Origin: Rhizobiales bacterium Ga0077525
GTDB lineage: Bacteria > Pseudomonadota > Alphaproteobacteria > Rhizobiales > Xanthobacteraceae
Direction of reading: 5' to 3'
Length of the DNA: 62,760 bases
Assembly (NCBI GenBank): GCA_001464835.1
Contig: LNDS01000041.1
Coordinates: 1-62,760 of the forward strand
Shown here: in pieces, positions 54,373-62,760 of the stretch
Layout: each line of letters opens with the position of its first letter
Numbering within the stretch: position 1 is the stretch's first letter
Position numbers and translations under genes: made by a program
The notes under the pieces: generated by a model
Told to the model about the DNA's origin: nothing
The model's database searches: none
The model's input: the letters and a program-made list of their open reading frames with translations, nothing else

Positions 54373-55791
54373 TCACTTCGAACCGAGCGAACGGGCAGCA
54401 TCGGCAGCGTATGCCTGCACGGCAGCGGCCGCCGCCTCACGCTTTTCCGCCTTCATAATCCAGAAGTACGGCGGCGAGCGTTCATAGTCGGTCAGCTCGG
54501 GACGCCGCAGTTTGCCAAGCTCGACAATCGCAACGGGGATGTCTGCCCGCGCCGCAGCAGCTTCAAGCCGCGCCAGCACGGCTCGACCATCGTCACCCGG
54601 CGGCGCGTCGACCGGGCGAATGCGGATCAATTGGCCGGCATTGGCCTGCAAGCGCTCGATGAAGCTGCCGTCCGACGCCTGCGAGTGCCAGAGGCTGCGC
54701 AGTCCCGGGATCATGGCTAGCAGTTCCTGTGCCAGCGCGGCGCGCGTCGGCAGGCCGGTCGTGGCAAATTCGCTGAGCGCGTTCATCGTCTTGTCATCGG
54801 CGCCAAGCGCCTTGGCCTGCGCCAGTTCGGCTGTGAACGGCGCGCCCCGCAGAACACTATCGCGCAACAAACCAGCACTTAGGGCGCGACGCGCGGCGGT
54901 GTCGGAGGCGGATGTCCTGGCGATCTCGGCGCTCGCCGTTCTGGCTGTTTGCTCAAGCGTGACGATGCGCTGCTGCAACGGCGCCAGATCGGCGGAGGAC
55001 GCGCCGGCGTTTGCCGTCTTCGACACGTCCTGCAATCCGGCACGCAAATCGGCGACGGCCTTTTCCGCAGCCTCGGCGCGCATACGCGCCTGCGCCGTAT
55101 TCGCGGCAAGTTCATCGTTGCGGCGACTAAGCGCAGTGAGCGTCACGCCCAAGGACTTCATCGCATTGTCGGCCGCAGTGACGCGCTCGGCGAGCGCGGA
55201 ATCGCCGGCCGGAGTTTTTGTCAGCGACTCTTCCATCTTGGCGACGCGCTGCGTCAGCGTCTCGATCGTTTTAGCGTCCGCCGGGTTGCGTTCAGCGCCG
55301 GCCGGCGGCCGCTTCTGCAAATCCTGCAATTGCATTTCAAGGCCGGTGACCCGCGCGCGCAGAGCGGTCGAACCGGCATAGCGGATCGGCACCAGTCCGG
55401 TGAGCCACAGCGCAAACAAAACCAGCGACATCGCCGCCGCGCCTGCGATACCGGCGGCGAGCACGGGCAATAACGGTCGCGCGGACGGATTTTCTTTCGG
55501 GGCGTCCGATTGCTCAGATACCGCTTCCGGTTCCGGCGCGGATTTGGCCTGTGCCTGAACCGACGGCTCATCGGCGGAAGCCCGATGCGGCGGCGGCGGA
55601 TCGGCCTCGCTGGTCACCGGCGGCACATCTTGGGCTGGCAAGTCATGCGCGGGCAAGTCATGCGCGAGCACTTCGGCCGCGGCGCTTTCAGTCGCGGGAA
55701 CTTCTGTCGCGGTCAGGTCGATGGTCGGCGCGGCGCGCTTGCGGCGGCCTTTACCTGTCGATGCATTGGGCGTTGGGCGCTTTTCGGTCAT
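54373..55791 (-). CDS. Mitofilin-like membrane protein of the hem operon
   Basis: This 472-residue protein has an Ala/Pro-rich cytoplasmic N-terminus, one membrane helix (about 108-130, LPVLAAGIAGAAAMSLVLFA), a long coiled-coil region (about 140-290) and a C-terminal alpha-helical domain. The C-terminal part resembles the mitofilin domain, the alphaproteobacterial counterpart of the mitochondrial MICOS subunit Mic60, where it organises inner-membrane folds. It is encoded between hemD and hemY, the usual location in alphaproteobacteria. ATG 55791 is used; a TTG at 55797 is possible. Confidence 0.88.
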   Translation of the reverse strand: MTEKRPTPNASTGKGRRKRAAPTIDLTATEVPATESAAAEVLAHDLPAHDLPAQDVPPVTSEADPPPPHRASADEPSVQAQAKSAPEPEAVSEQSDAPKENPSARPLLPVLAAGIAGAAAMSLVLFALWLTGLVPIRYAGSTALRARVTGLEMQLQDLQKRPPAGAERNPADAKTIETLTQRVAKMEESLTKTPAGDSALAERVTAADNAMKSLGVTLTALSRRNDELAANTAQARMRAEAAEKAVADLRAGLQDVSKTANAGASSADLAPLQQRIVTLEQTARTASAEIARTSASDTAARRALSAGLLRDSVLRGAPFTAELAQAKALGADDKTMNALSEFATTGLPTRAALAQELLAMIPGLRSLWHSQASDGSFIERLQANAGQLIRIRPVDAPPGDDGRAVLARLEAAAARADIPVAIVELGKLRRPELTDYERSPPYFWIMKAEKREAAAAAVQAYAADAARSLGSK

Positions 55792-55856
55792 GCACAAATC
55801 CTATCGAATCGGCCCTTAACACGCAGCAAATAAAGCAAAGCCATGTTCCGCGCCAA

Positions 55857-56570
55857 TCAGGCCTTGGCGGCATCGGCGAGCGCAATCAGCGCCGCTTCAT
55901 CGGGCCGTTTCGCCACAATCACGTTTGCGGCGCCGGCGGCGGCCAAGGGTTCGGCGATCTGCGCCGACAGGCAGAAGTGCCTGACGCGCAAGGCCTGATC
56001 TGCAATCCCGGCTTTTTTGGCGCCGTCGATATAGTTATCGGCGCTGCGCCTGGAGAAATGCAAAACACCATCGACCGCGCCCGCTTGCAAGGCCGCGATC
56101 AAAACCGGCGGAAACGGCGCGGTGACGGCGCGATAGACCACCGCCAGCTCGGCGGCGATGCCGTGCACGGCGAGATCGCCGATCAGGTCGCCGGAGCGAT
56201 CCTCGCCGGCGAGATACAACAACGGCGCATTCATGTCCGGACGGCGCGCGCTGACAATGCGCAACAGATCGCGCAGATCGCCGCCGGCCGAGGTGACGTC
56301 GGTGAAGCCAACGGCGCGCGCGGCATCGGCGCTGCGCTGGCCGACGGCATAAAGCGGCAGCTTGATCAGCGCGCCGCGCGCTTTATGGGTGGCGAGCGTC
56401 GCCGCCGCATTGGCGCTGGTGATAACGACGGCGCCCCAGTGCGAACGAATCGCGGTATCGATCGTTTCGACCCGCAGCAGCGGCGCAACCAGCACGTCAT
56501 GGCCGCGCGCGCGTAAAGCGCCGGCGAAACGTTCGCTGTCGTCCTGCGGCCGGGTGAGAACGAGGCGCAT
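55857..56570 (-). CDS. hemD: Uroporphyrinogen-III synthase
   Basis: This 237-residue protein opens MRLVLTRPQDDSERFAGALR, typical of HemD, and later has VVITSANAAATLA and AVDGVLHFSRRSADNY. The two-lobed fold fits the length. It cyclises hydroxymethylbilane with ring-D inversion. It follows hemC on the same strand by 13 bases and precedes the mitofilin-like gene, consistent with one hem operon. HemD sequences diverge widely; context strengthens the call. Confidence 0.93.
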   Translation of the reverse strand: MRLVLTRPQDDSERFAGALRARGHDVLVAPLLRVETIDTAIRSHWGAVVITSANAAATLATHKARGALIKLPLYAVGQRSADAARAVGFTDVTSAGGDLRDLLRIVSARRPDMNAPLLYLAGEDRSGDLIGDLAVHGIAAELAVVYRAVTAPFPPVLIAALQAGAVDGVLHFSRRSADNYIDGAKKAGIADQALRVRHFCLSAQIAEPLAAAGAANVIVAKRPDEAALIALADAAKA

Positions 56571-56583
56571 GATGAGCTTTATA

Positions 56584-57513
56584 TCAATCGAAAAACTTGG
56601 GACCGGCGGCGTGCTTCAATTCGCGCCCCGCGTCGGCGCCGATTTCGACGGCGTCGCGCAGATGGCCGTTGCCGCTGATGTCATGCGCGGCGGCGCCATC
56701 GGGCCGCGCGATCAGGCCGCGGAAGTGCAATGTGTTGCCTTCAAGCGTGGCATGGCCGGCAATCGGCGTCTTGCACGAACCGTCGAGCACGGCGAGGAAA
56801 GCACGTTCGCATGACACGGCGATGGATGTTTCGAGATGATCGATGCGCGCCAGGATATCGCGGGTCCTTTTGTCGCCTTCGCGCGCTTCCAGGCCGATAG
56901 CGCCCTGCGCCACCGCCGGCAGGAATTCTTCGACCGACATGATGTGCGTGGCATGTTCGGTGAGGCCGAGACGCTTCAACCCGGCCATCGCCAGCAGCGT
57001 GGCGTCGAACTCGCCGCTGTCGAGCTTGCGCAGCCGCGTCTCGACATTGCCGCGCAACGGCACGACACGCAGATCGCCGCGCGCCGCCTTGGTGATCGCC
57101 TGGCGGCGCAGCGACGCGGTGCCCATGGTGGCGCCGCGCGGCAGTTCCATCAATGACTTGGCGGTGCGGCTGATGAAGACATCGCGCGGATCCTCGCGCT
57201 CAAGGCAGGCCGCCAAAGTCAGGCCAGGCTGCGAATAAGTCGGCATGTCCTTGGCCGAATGCACCGCCAGATCGACGCGGTTGCCGAGCAGCGCCTCCTC
57301 GATCTCCTTGGTGAACAGGCCTTTGCCGCCGACCTCGGACAGAGGCCGGTCCTGGATGGCGTCGCCGGAGGTGCGGATGACGACAATCTCGATATCCTCG
57401 ACGCGCGCACCCATGGCCTGCGCCAGTTTCGCCTGCACGGTGCGCGCCTGAACCAGCGCCAGCGGGCTGCCGCGCGTACCGATGCGAAGAAGGGGCGTGC
57501 CGGATTGCGTCAT
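56584..57513 (-). CDS. hemC: Hydroxymethylbilane synthase (porphobilinogen deaminase)
   Basis: This 309-residue protein has RIGTRGSPLALVQARTVQAK at the N-terminus, the SAKDMPTY and GTASLRRQAI motifs, and the dipyrromethane-cofactor Cys in LDGSCKTPIAG. The enzyme polymerises four porphobilinogen molecules. It is the first gene of the minus-strand hem operon and is transcribed divergently from tsaD across 60 bases, so the two promoters overlap or share this short region. Confidence 0.97.
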   Translation of the reverse strand: MTQSGTPLLRIGTRGSPLALVQARTVQAKLAQAMGARVEDIEIVVIRTSGDAIQDRPLSEVGGKGLFTKEIEEALLGNRVDLAVHSAKDMPTYSQPGLTLAACLEREDPRDVFISRTAKSLMELPRGATMGTASLRRQAITKAARGDLRVVPLRGNVETRLRKLDSGEFDATLLAMAGLKRLGLTEHATHIMSVEEFLPAVAQGAIGLEAREGDKRTRDILARIDHLETSIAVSCERAFLAVLDGSCKTPIAGHATLEGNTLHFRGLIARPDGAAAHDISGNGHLRDAVEIGADAGRELKHAAGPKFFD

Positions 57514-57573
57514 ATTACCTCACGATGCTAGGCACGTTGTAGACGACGTTTACAAGGGATTGAAGCGAGGAAA

Positions 57574-58650
57574 ATGATGATCGTCCTCGGCATCGAAACC
57601 ACCTGCGACGAGACCGCCGCCGCGGTGATCGAACGCGCCGACGACGGCCGCGCGCAGATCCTGTCCAACGTCGTGCTCAGCCAGGTCAGCGAACACGCGG
57701 CCTTCGGCGGGGTGGTGCCGGAAATCGCCGCGCGCGCCCATGTCGAGGCGCTCGACATGATTATCGCCAGGGCCATGGACGAGGCCGGCAAGACCTACAG
57801 CCAACTCGACGGCATTGCCGCCGCCGCCGGCCCCGGCCTGATCGGCGGCGTCATTGTCGGCCTGACCACCGCCAAGGCCATCGCTTTGGTCACGCAGAAG
57901 CCGCTGGTCGCCATCAACCATCTGGAAGCGCATGCGCTGACCGCGCGGCTGACCGACAACACGCCGTTTCCCTATTGCCTGTTCCTCGCCTCCGGCGGCC
58001 ACACCCAGGTCGTCGCCGTGCTCGGCATCGGCAATTACATTCGCCTCGGCACGACGCAGGACGACGCCATTGGCGAGGCCTTCGACAAGACCGCCAAGCT
58101 GCTTGGCCTCGGCTATCCCGGCGGGCCGCAAGTGGAGAAGGAAGCGCTGCACGGCGACGCCAAGCGCTTCGCGCTGCCGCGGCCGATGCAGCACCGCAAG
58201 GATGCCGACTTTTCATTTTCCGGCTTGAAGACGGCGCTGCGGCTGGAGGCCGAGAAAATCGCGCCTTTGTCGGACCAGGACGTGTGCGATCTCTGCGCCT
58301 CGTTCCAGCAGGCCGTGGTCGATGTCGTGTTCGACCGCCTGCGCTCGGGACTGCGGCTGTTTCGCGCGCAATATGGCGCGCCGTCCGCGCTGGTCGCCGC
58401 CGGCGGCGTCGCCGCCAACCAGGCGATCCGCAAGGTGCTGCACCGCCTTGCCTTCGAGACCGGCACGGTCCTCATCGCGCCGCCGCTCGACCTGTGTACC
58501 GACAATGGCGCGATGATCGCCTGGGCCGGCGCCGAGCGCATCGCGCTGGGCCTCGCCGATAAAATGGAGACCGCGCCGCGCGCGCGCTGGCCGCTCGACG
58601 AAATCGCCGCCGCCAAAGGCGCGCTGCTGGGCACGGCGGCGTACAAGTGA
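57574..58650 (+). CDS. tsaD: tRNA N6-threonylcarbamoyladenosine transferase (Kae1/TsaD)
   Basis: This 358-residue protein has the ASKHA-fold start [18 protein letters not shown], metal ligands His116 and His120 in HLEAHALTA, and the [11 protein letters not shown] motif. It also has [10 protein letters not shown] and [11 protein letters not shown]. With TsaB/TsaE it places threonylcarbamoyl on A37 of ANN-decoding tRNAs. Either ATG 57574 or 57577 may start translation; a GCGAGGA site precedes both. It heads a plus-strand run with gpsA, the EVE gene and DUF1761. Confidence 0.97.
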   Translation: MMIVLGIETTCDETAAAVIERADDGRAQILSNVVLSQVSEHAAFGGVVPEIAARAHVEALDMIIARAMDEAGKTYSQLDGIAAAAGPGLIGGVIVGLTTAKAIALVTQKPLVAINHLEAHALTARLTDNTPFPYCLFLASGGHTQVVAVLGIGNYIRLGTTQDDAIGEAFDKTAKLLGLGYPGGPQVEKEALHGDAKRFALPRPMQHRKDADFSFSGLKTALRLEAEKIAPLSDQDVCDLCASFQQAVVDVVFDRLRSGLRLFRAQYGAPSALVAAGGVAANQAIRKVLHRLAFETGTVLIAPPLDLCTDNGAMIAWAGAERIALGLADKMETAPRARWPLDEIAAAKGALLGTAAYK

Positions 58651-58662
58651 GATACTGAGCGC

Positions 58663-59637
58663 ATGAACATTCAACGCATCGCCGTGCTGGGAGGCGGCGC
58701 CTGGGGCACCGCGCTGGCGCAAGTCTGCGCCCGCGCCGGGCGCGACGTCATGCTGTGGGAATTCGACGCCGGCAATGCCGAGCATCTGGCCGACAGGCGC
58801 GAAAGCAAATTCCTGCCGGGCGTGAAACTGGAAGACAAGATCAAGGTGACGCGCGCTTTGGCGGAAGCCGCGCAGAGCGACGCCATATTGCTGGTGGTGC
58901 CGGCGCAGGCAATGCGCTCGGTGATCAAGTCGCTGGCGCAGACCATGAAGAACGGCACGCCGGTGATCGCCTGCGCCAAGGGCATCGAGCACGGCACCCA
59001 CAAATTCATGACCGAGATCATCGCCGAGCACGCGCCGGCGGCGGTGCCGGCGATCTTGTCGGGGCCGAGCTTCGCCGCCGACGTGGCGCGCGGTCTGCCG
59101 ACAGCGGTGACCATCGCCGCGGCGGATGAAGGGGTGGCGCACGATCTGGCGCATGCTTTCAGCTCCGGCACGTTCCGGCCGTATCATTCCAGCGATGTGC
59201 GCGGCGTCGAGATCGGCGGTTCGGTCAAGAACGTGCTGGCGATTGCGTCGGGCATTGTGACCGGACGCGGCTTGGGCGCCAGCGCGAGTGCCGCGCTGAC
59301 GACGCGCGGCTTTGCCGAGATGATGCGCTTCGGCAAGGCCTTCGGCGCCCGAGCGGAGACGCTGACGGGACTGTCGGGTCTGGGCGATTTGATTTTGACG
59401 TGCTCGTCGCCGCAATCGCGCAATTTTTCGTTCGGCGTGTCACTGGCCAAGGGCGTGGCGCCGGACGGCAAGCTCGCCGAAGGCGCGTTTACCGCGCCGG
59501 TCATTCTGGAAATGGCGCGCGAGAAGAATATCGATATGCCGATCTCGGTCGCGGTCGCCGCCGTGCTGGCGGGCGAGCTGAGCGTCGATCAGGCCATCGA
59601 GTCGCTGATGGCGCGGCCCATCAAGTCGGAACAATAA
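58663..59637 (+). CDS. gpsA: NAD(P)H-dependent glycerol-3-phosphate dehydrogenase
   Basis: This 324-residue protein has the NAD-binding [17 protein letters not shown], the catalytic-region motifs [10 protein letters not shown] and [18 protein letters not shown], and [19 protein letters not shown]. It makes sn-glycerol-3-phosphate for phospholipid synthesis. The length is standard. It follows tsaD by 12 bases, a linkage that I recall from other Hyphomicrobiales, and is followed by the EVE gene after 1 base. Confidence 0.97.
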   Translation: MNIQRIAVLGGGAWGTALAQVCARAGRDVMLWEFDAGNAEHLADRRESKFLPGVKLEDKIKVTRALAEAAQSDAILLVVPAQAMRSVIKSLAQTMKNGTPVIACAKGIEHGTHKFMTEIIAEHAPAAVPAILSGPSFAADVARGLPTAVTIAAADEGVAHDLAHAFSSGTFRPYHSSDVRGVEIGGSVKNVLAIASGIVTGRGLGASASAALTTRGFAEMMRFGKAFGARAETLTGLSGLGDLILTCSSPQSRNFSFGVSLAKGVAPDGKLAEGAFTAPVILEMAREKNIDMPISVAVAAVLAGELSVDQAIESLMARPIKSEQ

Positions 59638-59638
59638 A

Positions 59639-60055
59639 ATGGCGTACTGGCTGCTGAAATCCGAACCCGATGCCTGGTCGTGGGAGCAAATGGTGAAGGC
59701 CGGGCCTAAGGGCACGGCCTGGACCGGCATCCGCAACCACACCGCCAAGCTCAACATGAAGAAGATGAAAAAGGGCGACCGCGGCTTTTTCTATCACTCC
59801 AATGTCGGCAAGGAGATCGTCGGCATCGTCGAGGTCATCAAGGAAGCCTATGCCGATCCGACGGCGGAGGCGGGCTCGCCTTGGGTCTGTGTCGACGTGA
59901 AAGCGGTCGAGCCGCTGAAGAAGCCGGTGACGCTCGCCGACATCAAGGCCGAGCCCAAGCTCGCCGACATCCAGTTGCTCAAGCAGTCGCGGCTGTCGCT
60001 GCCGGCGATCACCGATGCCGAATGGAAATTCGTCTGCAAGATGGGCGGGCTGTAA
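59639..60055 (+). CDS. EVE domain protein (predicted modified-base or RNA binder)
   Basis: This 138-residue protein is a single EVE domain: YWLLKSEPDAWSWEQM, then GIRNHTAKLNMKKMKKGDRG and FFYHSNVGKEIVGIVEVIKE. It ends with the conserved SRLSLPAITDAEWKFV. EVE domains belong to the PUA-like fold and are thought to bind modified bases in DNA or RNA. Its position after tsaD-gpsA suggests a housekeeping rather than a defence role. The start is 1 base after the gpsA stop. Confidence 0.93.
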   Translation: MAYWLLKSEPDAWSWEQMVKAGPKGTAWTGIRNHTAKLNMKKMKKGDRGFFYHSNVGKEIVGIVEVIKEAYADPTAEAGSPWVCVDVKAVEPLKKPVTLADIKAEPKLADIQLLKQSRLSLPAITDAEWKFVCKMGGL

Positions 60056-60069
60056 GGAGCGCGGCTAAG

Positions 60070-60501
60070 ATGTTCGCACTGGACGAAGTCAATTACCTCG
60101 GCACCGCCATCGCGGCTGCGGCCGCCTGGATGTTCGGCGCGGCCTATTATGGTCTGCTCGGCCGCGCCTGGATTACGGCCCAGGGGCGGACCAAGGAGTC
60201 CCTGGCCATCGAGAATGCCGGCAAATCGGCGACGGCCAAGGCTGCGCCTTTCCTGCTGTCGTTCGTGGGCGAACTGCTGATGGCCTTCGTGATGTACGGC
60301 ATCCTGACGCATTTGGGCATGTTCAACCTGCGCGCCGGCATGATTTCGGGCGCGTTTTGCTGGGTCGGATTCGTGCTGCCGACGGTCGCCATCAACAACG
60401 CCTATAGCGGCCGCAGGGTGATGCTGACCGTGATCGACAGCCCCCACTGGCTGGGCGTGCTGCTCATTATCGGCGGAATCGTCGGCGCCTGGGGCCCCTA
60501 G
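60070..60501 (+). CDS. DUF1761 membrane protein
   Basis: This 143-residue protein has four membrane helices (about 8-30, 57-80, 87-108 and 121-141). The conserved [18 protein letters not shown] loop after helix 1 and the segment [20 protein letters not shown] are typical of DUF1761. Function is unknown. ATG 60070 is 14 bases after the EVE stop. It is the last gene of the tsaD run, with acs starting 166 bases later. Confidence 0.9.
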   Translation: MFALDEVNYLGTAIAAAAAWMFGAAYYGLLGRAWITAQGRTKESLAIENAGKSATAKAAPFLLSFVGELLMAFVMYGILTHLGMFNLRAGMISGAFCWVGFVLPTVAINNAYSGRRVMLTVIDSPHWLGVLLIIGGIVGAWGP

Positions 60502-60667
60502 AAGACGCCCCTGCCACGCCCGCGCCGGGCCTGTTTTGATCTTTGCCAAATGCCGCACCCGACCAAAGTCGCAAGCCTGCGGCTTGTGGCGCATTGACCC
60601 GCCGTCGCATAATGGGCCGGGCTATAATTGCCGCCCGGGTCAACCGGGTGGGCGGGGAGGAAGTGCC

Positions 60668-62620
<1,953 letters not shown>

Positions 62621-62663
62621 GTTTCAAACATTGACGCACGCTCTCTTACCCTCTCCCCTTGTG

Positions 62664-62760
62664 GGGGATCGTTGCGTAATTGACGAAACGGGCATCCTGA
62701 TCCCGGATTTTGATCGTTGGAATCGGGGCGATGAGGTCTCCGCGCGGTGCTTTGTGGCGC
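62664..62760. repeat. Right terminal copy of the dispersed repeat
   Basis: This is the exact reverse complement of bases 1-97. The preceding bases (CTCTTACCCTCTCCCCTTGT) form the diverged continuation of the repeat. It is the probable point at which contig assembly ended. Confidence 0.85.

Noticed and set aside
59639..60055. EVE domain protein as part of a defence system
   Set aside because: It sits 1 base after gpsA in a housekeeping run with tsaD and has normal composition, with no restriction or nuclease partner nearby.

Overview
The window is 62,760 bases of high-GC DNA packed with genes on both strands. Gene content points to an alphaproteobacterium of the order Hyphomicrobiales (Rhizobiales), probably near Nitrobacteraceae or Xanthobacteraceae. 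The clues are leuD, asd and leuB interleaved with beta-carbonic anhydrase, sdhCDAB, a mesaconyl-CoA hydratase, an IalB-family protein, a HWE sensor kinase, a bactofilin, and the hemY/mitofilin-like/hemD/hemC block divergent from tsaD-gpsA-EVE-DUF1761-acs. This assignment is inferred from gene content, not from phylogeny. Bases 1-97 and 62664-62760 are perfect inverted copies of one sequence, so the window looks like a complete contig that broke at a dispersed repeat.

Layout. 0.1-9.7 kb: two small secreted proteins, a zincin-like protein, leuD, a bactofilin, a CitE/malyl-CoA lyase-like gene, DUF429, a large membrane protein, carbonic anhydrase, asd. 9.7-14.4 kb: two sulfite-oxidase-type molybdoenzymes flanking a c-type cytochrome, then leuB. 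14.6-23.5 kb: NTF2-like protein, mesaconyl-CoA hydratase, LysR regulator, sdhCDAB, a Bug-type receptor, an M48 lipoprotein. 23.6-30.7 kb: argG, an overlapping DUF4331/DUF4198/HupE-UreJ operon (candidate metal uptake), a lytic transglycosylase, a PAP2 phosphatase. 30.7-41.2 kb: an AT-rich DUF2971 gene abutting rlmN, IalB, quinone oxidoreductase, pterin dehydratase, site-2 protease, typA, folD, YggT, tRNA-Ala. 41.4-52.7 kb: HWE kinase, SDR, a frameshifted TerB-like gene, TPR lipoprotein, ABC ATPase, alpha/beta hydrolase, a GIY-YIG gene inside inverted repeats, a fumarase-superfamily lyase, an LplT-like MFS protein, a 43-residue ORF, two ParA-like ATPases, tRNA-Thr. 52.8-62.6 kb: haem synthesis block, tsaD, gpsA, EVE, DUF1761 and acs.

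Most genes are housekeeping: leucine, lysine/threonine, arginine, haem and folate metabolism, the TCA cycle, acetate activation and translation. Mesaconyl-CoA hydratase and the malyl-CoA lyase-like protein, with Acs, suggest an ethylmalonyl-CoA route for acetate assimilation, although its other enzymes are not in this window.

The most unusual material is repeat-related. A 502-bp unit carries a GIY-YIG nuclease gene between perfect 30-bp inverted repeats. The same repeat family forms inverted pairs elsewhere, and in two genes it supplies the C-terminal residues and the stop codon (tails ending PAKAGIQ and PAKAGTQ). A different structured repeat directly follows both tRNA genes. No gap longer than about 300 bases lacks a gene, and no CRISPR array, integrase, transposase or rRNA was seen.
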